From Phyllostachys edulis (lineage: Eukaryota > Streptophyta > Magnoliopsida > Poales > Poaceae): 64,000 nt of DNA. A program made the position numbers and the translations under genes. The notes below the pieces were generated by a model. That model made no database searches, was not told where the DNA came from, and saw nothing but the letters and a program-made list of their open reading frames with translations. The stretch is from positions 8,066,221 to 8,130,220 of the forward strand of contig CM070568.1 of NCBI GenBank assembly GCA_036346405.1, read 5' to 3'. Positions within the stretch are counted from its first letter, which is position 1. Each line of letters starts with the position of its first letter. This document shows positions 50,493-64,000 of the stretch, piece by piece.

Positions 50493-52709
50493 TGTAACAC
50501 CCCAGTCCTACAAGGGCCTGGAACGCTACTAATCTAACAGATTATCAAAATTAAAATGGAAGACAAAATAAATCCTAAATTTCGGCAGAACCTCCCCGGT
50601 ATAGTAAGCTATACCGGAGGTTCCAACAACATAAACATCAAGACAATAATGAAATCAACAGTTATCAGAATCCTCATAGGAGTATAAACTGATCTCAAGT
50701 AACTATACCAAAAGATGAACTAAGTTCACACACAGTACTTAATCAATCTTAAAGGAGAAGGGTTTTTCAGTCACAACCAACGGCATTATTACAGTTCATC
50801 AATATTGAATGATTAAATCAAACTAAAATGAAATTACGAACTTGTATAAAGTGATGTGAAAGGGTGTGTGTCTATTCCTCCCCATGGAGCCAACCTCAAG
50901 GATCACCTAAGAAAACAAACAACGCAAGAGTGAGTCAGAGAGACTAAAGCAGAAATGTAAAGTAATAAAAATACAAACAACAATCCATGGATAAGACAAC
51001 ACCAGCGGAGGATATGAATGAATTGCAAAACAAGTATTGAATGAATGCAATGAATGAATTAGATGGAAGGAAGGACTACACACATGCATATACGGTATTC
51101 TTTGGTGACACACCCGTCGGTGTTCACCTAAGCCCGCTTAACAAAGTCACGGGGACCCAAGCCCCGTCTGAAGAAGCGTTTAAATGCGGGTGTCCCAAGC
51201 GCCCACATTGGAATGGTGGGTCTTACGTGCCCATCTTTGGAATTGATGGGTTTTATATAATGATCCACTCCCGTGGATAAAATATGAAATGTGGATGCTG
51301 AGCATGACATATGAATAATGAACAACAAGAAACATGCTCTCCATCATGAAGGTAACCACATGGATTGAATATGAACATTTAAGTAATAACATGGTACTTA
51401 GAAATTCAATACCAATAGCAAGCACACAACATGTCATAATCCTAGGAACACTAAGGTACTTGCCTTTAGCGCTGCGACGCGTTAGTAGGCAATTGCGGTG
51501 CTCCCAAACCTGAAGCTTCACCTCCTAACAAACAAATAACTGAAATAAGGATACGACGAACACGACAATACTAGATAAAGTTCTACAACGCTCCCCCGGC
51601 GATTCAAAATATAACTAGAAACTCTAAACTGAAAATCAACACATTCTGCCCTAAACCGCCCCTGGGCAGCAGCACGGTAAATGGCATAACTCTTGATCTG
51701 GAACTCCAAATGGGGTGAACCCAGTTTCTGTGGACTCCTAACTGACAAACCCACAATACTCTAGTTGACAAGATAATTTGATTCGGCCAATTTAGTATGT
51801 TAACAGACAGGTGAACTTTCAGCATGAAAACTGTTTAACAGAATAAATGGCAGCATTAAAACCATCATAACTTTTAATCTATAACTCCGAATGGATCATT
51901 CTTTCTTAGTCTGGAAAGTTTATCAAATTACCTACAATAACCTAGTTGGGAGAAAACCCATATTCTTCCAATTACCATTTCATAAGTTACAAATTAACTT
52001 ATCAGTTTAATTTCGTCAGAAATCTGGACAGCGGATACTAAAACGGTCATATCTTTTGACTCGAACGTCGGAATCAAGTGAACTCGGCGGCCATAGAAAG
52101 TTAAGAACAACCTCTACATATCTCTAGGTGATCAAAACTACTGGTTCGGCCTCTAAGATCGCGAAAACGCCCACGCAACAATCTGGACAGAGTGAGGTTT
52201 ACAGCAGACTGACACTGATTCAATCGAACCTATTCAATTTCTCCTCTACGACTAAACAACCAACGACAATCGAGTGACATTACCCTTGGTGTGCCGAGGA
52301 ACATGAAGATCGAACCGTGGAAAAGTCCCCCGCCGTCTTGATCAGCAACCCTTGCGAAGCACCAATCAATCCTTTGCGGGAGGCCGGCAACGAGGAGATC
52401 GACACCGAGGGGGAGCTCCAGGAGAATGGGGTGCTGCACCAGGGCTTGGGCGGCAGCAAGGGAGGTGGAGAGGCACTGTTCACGGGGGCACTGTAGCAAT
52501 GGCGGCTACTGTAGCACGCCGTGCTACAGTACCCGCCCTAGGGTTTCCCCCTCTTTTTATTGGTGGCGGTCCCTCACGGGCCTCTGGGCCAAGGCACAGG
52601 CCAGGTTGCAAAAATTGCAGAAACCCCTCTAATCCTCTGTTAATTCTATTTTTTCTAGTTGGTCATTCTCCTAATTCTTTCGTTTGACTTAAATAGATTT
52701 GTGGTATTC
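50493..52709 (-). mobile_element. LARD 5' LTR, second copy
   Basis: Minus-sense LTR ending GGGGTGTTACA at 50493, the cleanest end of the three copies. The start near 52709 is corrupted (GGTATTCTG where 27981 has GGTATTACAG). End hairpin at 50589-50622. The module near 50940 is scrambled relative to 19304. It is followed by the same GC-rich fragment as 27990. Confidence 0.87.
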
Positions 52710-55300
52710 TGACCTCCTTGACCAACGGCTCGGCTCTTCCCTGCCTCCTCGCCAACGCCACAGTCCTCTCGCCTCCTTTCTCCTGCCTTTGTTGTCACCC
52801 TCCTCGCACCACCTCGTCTTGCCTCTGCCCGCCTTGCCTCGCGCCTCCTCGCCTTTGGCCTCTGTAATACCCGATTTATTCTAAAGAAGAAATCATTCAA
52901 AAGAAGAATAGAAGTAAGAAAGATGAGTTTTTCGCTTTTCTTGGCAACTTTGGGCCTCGAGGCCTGGCCGGGAGGCCCATGGGGGCGGTCACCTATAAAA
53001 GAAGGAAAACCCTAGGCTGACACTGTAGCTACAGTAGCCGCCTGCTACAGTGCACGGTGCTACGGTGCCCTGCCTCTTGGAGCCGCTCCTTCCCACTAGG
53101 TGTTCGCAAAGGAAGGAGATGGAGGGACTGCAGATTGGTTGGCGAAAGGAGGATGAGGATCTTCTTCGTGGGGATCGTTCAGCATCTCCCTAAGGTTCTT
53201 CAAGGGTAGCGAGTCGTTCCTCACTGTTTAATTAAGAATAGATGCAAAACCGATTAGATTTGATTGGATCAAAGTCTGTCTGCAGTAGATCAAATCTGTC
53301 CAGTATGTTGTGCGGGCTGTTTTGACGTCTTAGAGGCCGAATCAGAAGTGTTCATCTGCTAGAGATATCTAGATTATGTTCTTAAGTTTCTGTGGCCACT
53401 GAGTTCACCTAATTCTGTCACTCGAGTCAAAAGTTATGATAGATTTAGTATCTGCTGTCCAGATTTCTGACGAGATTAATCTGTTTTGTTATTTCGTAAA
53501 ATATGAAAATGTAATTGGAAGAATATGGGTTTTCACCCAACTAGGTTATTGTAGGTAATTTGATAACTTTTCCAGATTATTAAAGAACGATTAATTCAGA
53601 GTTACAGATTAAAAGTTATGATCATTTTAGTGCTGCTGTTTATTTTGTTAGAGAGTTTCTGTGCTGAAAGTTCATCTGTCTGTTAGCGTACTAATTTGGC
53701 TGAATTGGATCATCTTGTCAACTAGAGTATTGTAGATGTGTTAGTTAAAAATCCACAGAAACTGGATTCACCTCATTCGAGTTCCAGATCAAGAGATATG
53801 CTGTTTACCATGCTTCTGTCCAGTGGCGAATTTGACTGAATGCGTTGGTTTCAGTTTAGGATTTCTAGATAAATCTTGATTCACCGGGGAAGCAATGTAG
53901 AACTTTGTTAAGTAGTGTCATGTTCATCGCGTTCTTATTTCAGTTATTTAATTGTTTAGGAGGTGAAGCTTCGGGTTTAGGAGCACCACCTTTTTTCCTC
54001 GTTAGCAGCGTCGCATCATGAAGGCAAGTACATTGCTTATCTTAATGATTGTGCTTGATGAATGCTTATATGATTATGCTATGATTTCTTATGATTCAAG
54101 AGAAGATGTATTATATATGTTCTTTCATATGTGTTGAAACCATGATTGGAGATGATGATATTATTTATTCAGTAGTTCATGTCATGCATTCATTGTTATT
54201 TACCGTCCACGGGAGTGGATGAGAATGGCCCATCAATTCCAGGATGGGTATGTAAGTCCCATTAATTCCAGGATGGGCAATGTTGGACACCCGTATGAAA
54301 CGTTCTTCATACGGGAAGTGGATCCCCGCATTTTTGTTAAGATGCGGGCTTGAGTGAACACCGACGGGTGTGTCACTGGCTATACCGGTATATGCATGTG
54401 TGCAGTCCATTGAGTATTTTTCATTCATCTCATTCATACATAAATGTTCAGTTACTGTATGTTCAGAACCTTTGAGGAGGTTGTCTTGTTCATGTTGATT
54501 GTCTGTTCTTATTCGATGTACTTGCTGAGTCTTGGACTCACGCTTGCTTTGTTTATTTATTTTTAGGTGATCGTTGATGAAGTTTCTCTTGGGAGGGAGT
54601 AGCCACGCACTACTCGAATATTTCACTCTACACTAGATTGAATAAAAGAACTATTACTGTCATTCATTCATTATTGATGAGCGTAATAAATAAATCTAGA
54701 TGGGAAGGAAGGATACCTTCTCCATGATCTTTGTTGATTTATTCTTGCTTGTGAATCTAGATTAACGATGAACTGTAATAAATAAAATTAAATGGTGAAG
54801 GAATGATACCTTCTCCATGTTTTGGATGTTTTATTTATGCCTTTATATGATATATTATTGAGTTCTTCCGCCATGTGGTTGTATGTTTGTGTATTTAGGT
54901 GACATCTTGGCTTCCAAATAGCTAGGGTGTTACACCTCCTCTCTCCCATCCGCCTCCAACCGCCTCGCCTCCGCCTCCGCTCTCGCCTCCGATCCGCACC
55001 CTCCTCTTCCTCCAACTCCTCTCAGCATCCCTCCTCCTTCTTTGTCACCGTCGCCTCCAGGCCCTTCCTTTCTCCCTCCCGGCCCGCCTCGAGCCTACCT
55101 CCCTTCCATCCCTTGATTTACTGGTTATCTCCGCCAGGCGGGAGCTCTGAGCACCCTCAGAATTAATTTGAAGGTGAGAGTCCTTCAAGTTTTCCACAAA
55201 AGCTGGTGCTTTCAAATTATCGTGCAACAGAGAGCCTCACGCTGCCCAGAGTCGCTTCGAGGCCGCCAAGGCTTCTATTGTCTACTTGCCCGTAGTCGGT
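52710..55300 (+). pseudogene. GC-rich gene fragment split by solo LTR, second copy
   Basis: Duplicate of 27990-30620: pieces 52710-52862 and 54940-55300. Its many one- and two-base differences from copy 1 shift the frame at different points, so neither copy can be read through. The tail again gives AAKASIV-type codons before GGTGAAC. Function unknown. Confidence 0.35.
52863..54934 (+). mobile_element. Solo LTR (2.1 kb), second copy
   Basis: Starts TGTAATACCCG at 52863 and ends GGGTGTTACA at 54934, followed by CCTCC; the left duplication reads GCCTC, one base short. It matches 28153-30235 closely, including the hairpin cluster (54206-54378) and TGAGTC-TTG-GACTCA near 54526. Confidence 0.9.
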
Positions 55301-55787
55301 GAACATCTATCTCTTTTACTTACTTTTTGTTCACTTGCTTGAATATGTACAAATCGAAATTTCTAGGCTTCCACTTTTGTTATTTGCTATATGATGAACC
55401 GTTTGGTACTATGAAATGGAGATAATTTTCTACAATTTTGTTTGCATGTGTTCTTTGAATTGAGTTGCTTATTGTTTAAGTTTGGCATTGCCTCTTTCAG
55501 AATTAATAGTATAGTTCACAGACTGTCAGGATACACAAATTAATCAATTGGACATCTGACAATGTCTTTTCAATAGGTTCTCACTTCTCGGTGACTTAAT
55601 GAGATAACGAGAAGAGATGAACTGAATCTAAAACATGTGCATCATGACATGCCTGTTAGGTTCTTTAAATAGACGTCATCTTCTCATGTCACTGATCAGA
55701 TGAAATTTTTAAAATACAATAAATTTTATTTTATCTTTGCTTTTGGGTACAACGGGTTGGATTATGCTTAATCCTAGGACTGAAAAA
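55301..55787. other. AT-rich, intron-like sequence, second copy
   Basis: Counterpart of 30621-31097. No gene or element seen. Confidence 0.35.
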
Positions 55788-55792
55788 AAACT

Positions 55793-56494
55793 TGTAATAC
55801 CCCGGCCTACTCGTAGTGCGGCCCATGTGGCCCATGAGGAGTCATGTGGTGGGATTAGTCCCATATTGCTTGTCTAAAGTGAGTTCTAGTAGTATATAAT
55901 ACCTGTTAGGTCCAAACTTAGCACCTCCGGGTTAACCCTTTTACACGAAGCGAGGACGAAAGTGTAAGTGGGGTGCTATGTGTGTGCGGGTCCACCCCAC
56001 GGTGGGCTGAGCATTGAGCGGATTTTGGGCCAGGGTGTTACAGATGGTATCAGAGCATCAACCTTCGTTGCACCAACACGTGTGGGATAGGGGCGTGTGG
56101 GCATATGGAGCATGGCGCGTCTGGTCCCGGAGTGGACACACGGCATGGCATATGTGCCGGCACTAGACGCACGGATGTGTACCGATGGGTGGTTACGGGC
56201 ATTTGCAGCGTATGCGATGTCTTCCGAGGCGTCAACCCTTGAGGGGTGAATGTAATGCCCGGCCTACTCGTAGTGCGGCCCATGTGGCCCATGAGGAGTC
56301 ATGTGGTGGGATTAGTCCCATATTGCTTGTCTAAAGTGAGTTGTAGTAGTATATAATGCTGTTGGGTCCAAACTTAGCACCTCGGGTTAACCTTTTTACA
56401 CGGGCGAGGGCGAAAGTGTAAGTGGGGTGCTATGTGTGTCCGAGTCCATACGGTGAAAATTGGGAATTGGCGGATTTTGGGCCAAGGTGTTACA
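55793..56494 (+). mobile_element. TRIM element, copy 2 (complete, intact PBS)
   Basis: LTRs 55793-56042 and 56251-56494, TSD AAACT on both sides (55788-55792, 56495-56499). The primer-binding site TGGTATCAGAGC is intact at 56045-56056, two bases after the first LTR. The purine tract TGAGGGGTGAA precedes the second LTR. The internal region is about 208 bp and non-coding. It matches 31103-31795. Confidence 0.92.
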
Positions 56495-56499
56495 AAACT

Positions 56500-60827
<4,328 letters not shown>

Positions 60828-60891
<64 letters not shown>
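60828..60891. repeat. (TA)n microsatellite, right, second copy
   Basis: About 64 bp of AT dinucleotides, half the length of the copy-1 tract, followed by CATA repeats. Confidence 0.95.
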
Positions 60892-60895
<4 letters not shown>

Positions 60896-62512
60896 CATAC
60901 ATACATGTGCATGATATTTGTACTTATGCTTTCCTTCATTTGCATCAGATCATATTATTTTCTATAGGCCAACAATATTGTTCACTACAGATACTACCGT
61001 GAACAAATGAATATAGCAGTATAATTTAATTTTGTTTGTTTTGTTCCTTTTAGCATCACCAGTCATGAATATTTAATTGTATTTTTGTAGATTATTTCCT
61101 ACAGGTATGCTTATGTCCATTCAGTTAACCACGCTTTAGTCTTTTCAAAGATTAGCAGCTGGCGAGTGGTTGACATTTCAAGTATCAACCCATGGTCTTC
61201 TCCATATAGCTTATCCAAGTGCCCCTGATCAATTGAAAGGATAATTAAGGACCATTTACGTCCTGTTATGCCAAGATGACATGCCTATGATCAGAAGGGC
61301 AGCAGCATCAAATCTTATGAAGTTTGCTGCCACAGTTGAACAGAACCATTTGAAGACATAAATCATGTCCATATTTGATGATTTAACACAAGATGGTACT
61401 TTCTTATACATATTTGACATATTATTGTGTTATTTCATCCTTCTTTTGCATTGGTAATGGAATAGTTGTTGCCTGTCCATGCACTAACTATTCAAAGAGG
61501 GAAACAAAAAAAATATACAATACCATCTGATTTTGCTATCAAACAGTTTATTTGTTGCTTCAATGAGTTCTTCTCTAACCATGTAATATCTTCCTTAATA
61601 TGTTGTTGAAATAATTCTACAATTGTTAATTTGAATTTTTAATTGGTTTTGTGTAACATGACCACTTAAAGTGATCACTACCAATGACCACCTCTCCTCC
61701 AGCGTTTGTCGCACCACGTGACGCTATCATAGGCCTGGAGGTGGTTAGTTCTGACCAGCGAAAAATGTGGCCTTTTGAGCTTCATCATCGCCAGTTTCCT
61801 GTTTGGCTTTGCTATGCAATAACTACAGCCAAAACCATCCACTATCGTGTATACAGAAATAAATACACCCTTCAGATCCAGCAAATCACCAAAGGATCAG
61901 TCCGATGGATCAACAACTGTTTAGGTTAGTCGTATCTGTAATGATTTGATTTTATATATTTTATTTTGTCTGCTTTTCTTAGTTACCATCATCTATAGAT
62001 TTCCTTTTCCATGCCCTTTATAACTATGGGATAGAATTTGTTCAAGTCAGCAGCTACTATATCATCATATACCCTCTATCCATAGTGATGTGTTGCATGT
62101 CTTGTACCTTCGTTTCAATCATGTGGTATCCTAATGATCTTTCTGTAGCTTATGAACTTCACTGCTATAATTTTTTTTGTTACTATGTTATCATCTCAAA
62201 TAGTTTTCTCTGTTCACGCCATTTGGTTCTATGCTTGATTATGTTATTTCACGATATATTATTTACAAGATGCTCATCCTCAAACAACGCCACCCTCGGT
62301 GATGAAGCAACCTATTTTACCTATAGTTTCACGGAGGCATTGAATTCTATTCCTATCCTACATGATTGTTTTTTTATTTCTACAGAAACTTTTTAGTTCT
62401 TTCATTTACAACATAATAGGCGGCTCTCCGACATCAATTGTACGAAGAAACTTATTTCTTGGGTAGGAGCCTTTGAGGAAAGAACCTGCTGATACCTAGG
62501 TCATAGTTAGCT
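60892..62512 (+). other. Unclassified sequence, second copy
   Basis: Counterpart of 36266-37867. Apart from the exon-like frame at 61684-61929 I see nothing supportable. The frame 62085-62396 is T-rich and hydrophobic and probably fortuitous. Confidence 0.35.
61684..61929 (+). pseudogene. Exon-like frame, weakly like a Helitron/PIF1-type helicase end
   Basis: An 81-codon frame with MWPFELHHRQFPVWLCYAIT at residues 28-47. In Helitron helicases a similar block (RRQFPV..CYAMT followed by INKSQGQ) precedes a conserved motif. Here the INKSQGQ part is replaced by TAKTIHYRV, so any helicase would be decayed. The frame ends at a possible donor (TTTAG|GTTAGT). The first copy (37055-37290) is frame-broken. 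The assignment is from motif memory and weak. Confidence 0.3.
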
Positions 62513-62517
62513 ATTAT

Positions 62518-64000
62518 TGTAACACCCTGGCTATTCAGAAGCCAAAATGTTACCTAAAGAACCTAACATACAACCATAATGCGGAAGAATTTAAACAATA
62601 TCTCATCTAATGACATAAAGAGATCAAACTTTAATAGAACAGTGGCAGGAATATAGTCCGAATCCGAATAATCATATCAAAGGGGTGATCAAGGATCACA
62701 AACAGTACTTAATTAACCATAACATAGAGAAGGATATCAACCACATCTAACTTTATTTATTACAATTCATCACTTAACGAATGAAAGATAGAACTAAGTC
62801 CTATTGTTTAAACTGGAATATGGTGAAATGAATGAATAGTGCGTGTCTACTCCCTCCCAATAGAGCCATCATCAACGATCACCTAAAATAAACAAACAAA
62901 GCAAGAATGAGTCCGAGACTCAGCAAGTACAGAGAATAATTGGACATACACAAATATGGATAAGACAACATCTTTAAAGAATATGAATATAACACGAATG
63001 AATATATGAATGAATGGAATGAATGGATTGAATGAAATGAAAGGATTGCTGCGATGCTTATCTGGGTATAGCTAGTGACACACCCGTCGGTGTTCACCTA
63101 AGCCCGCATTTAACAAAATACGGGGATCCAAATCCCGTATGAAGAACATTTCATACAGGTGTCCAAATCTACCCACATTGGAATGGTGGGTCTTACGTGC
63201 CCATACTAGAATTGATGGGTCTTTATAATCCACTCCCGTGGATGGAACATGACAATGGATGCATGTATTGAACTATGAATTATGAAAGACATCATCTCTA
63301 AACATGGAAATAACACATATGAAAGGAACATACACATTTAATCTTCTCATGGTTCATAGAAAAACACAGTACAAACATTAAGCATTCAGCATTCACAAAT
63401 CTGAAGAACATTAAAGTACTTGCCTTCCGCGTTGCGACGCATTAGTAGGCAACGAAGTTGCCCCTAAACCCGAAGCCTCTCCGCCTACACAAGTAAGTAC
63501 TCGAAATAAGAACAACATGGTACAGGATACTACCAGTAACATTCTACAACACTTTCCCGACAACCCAAGAATTAACCATTAGACCTATTTTGAAAACAGA
63601 CAACACCATCACAGAAACACATTTGGACAGCAGCATGGAATAACTCATAACTATTGATCTGGGACTCGGAACGAGGTGAGACCAGATACTACAGAAACTT
63701 AACGAAAATATCTACAAAATTTTAGTTGGCGAGATATCCCAATTCGGCCAAGATAAAATGCTAACAGGCAGATGAAATTATAAGGCAGAATTTGTCTAAC
63801 CGAAAATGACAGCAGTAAAGAACAGAGCACAACTTTTGATCTATAACTCCGATTAGGGCGTTCTTTATCATTATGGAAAGGTTATGAAAACTTTTAAAAC
63901 AACCTAGTTGGGTGGAAACTCTGAATTTGCCATTAACTTAAACATATCTTAAAAGACAAATTGACAGATCAATCACGTCAGAATTCTGGATAGCAGGAAT
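62518..64000 (-). mobile_element. Solo LTR, second copy, cut by the window end
   Basis: Begins TGTAACACCCTGG after ATTAT (62513-62517) and matches 37873-39337. The minus-sense start lies beyond the window. Same hairpin modules (GTGACACACCC near 63077, CCCAC/GTGGG near 63172). Confidence 0.85.

Overview
This window is plant nuclear DNA, almost certainly from a grass (Poaceae). It has one GC-rich, intron-containing gene of the SMAX1-LIKE/D53 family set in dense nested LTR retrotransposons, miniature retroelements, a Helitron-type element and TIR DNA elements. There is no bacterial-style gene layout, rRNA, tRNA or CRISPR. The species cannot be named from the sequence alone. A run of exactly 100 N (47356-47455) marks a scaffold gap.

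Left part (1-18265). Two long solo LTRs of about 4 kb are nested head to head upstream of the gene. The outer one (637-8739, minus sense, 5-bp target duplication ACGTA) is split by an inner one (3951-8144, plus sense, target duplication TGGCC/TGGCG). The only convincing intact protein gene follows: a three-exon SMXL4/5-type ClpB-like protein (9101-11747, 803 aa). A third solo LTR (11851-16177, minus sense, duplication TTCAT) sits 103 bp after its stop codon, in what was probably its 3' UTR. Next come a small Helitron-type element (16471-17525) and a GC-rich, 5'-exon-like island truncated at 18265.

Middle part (18266-40035). A non-coding LTR retrotransposon (LARD type, minus) is arranged internal(partial)-LTR-internal-LTR. 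It is followed by a GC-rich gene fragment split by a related plus-sense solo LTR (duplication CCTCC), a complete 0.7-kb TRIM element (duplication AAACT), a 3.6-kb TIR element embedded in TA microsatellites, sequence with a weak Helitron-helicase-like exon, and another solo LTR (37873-40035, duplication ATTAT).

Right part (40041-64000). Low-information sequence and two truncated LTRs lead to the gap. From the first base after the gap to the window end the sequence repeats 22711-39337 in the same order and orientation. This is either a 16.5-kb or longer segmental duplication or an uncollapsed haplotype/misassembly. The copies differ mainly by small changes at CAG/CTG trinucleotides, which suggests sequencing error at CHG-methylated sites.

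The most interesting signal is inside the LTRs. They carry arrays of short hairpins with a constant loop (TTCT, or GTTTCTAT in longer hairpins) and stems that change in a compensatory way. A further hairpin after CTTGCTGAG keeps its pairing while changing sequence across several diverged LTR families. This looks like a conserved RNA structure in the LTR transcripts whose function I cannot name.
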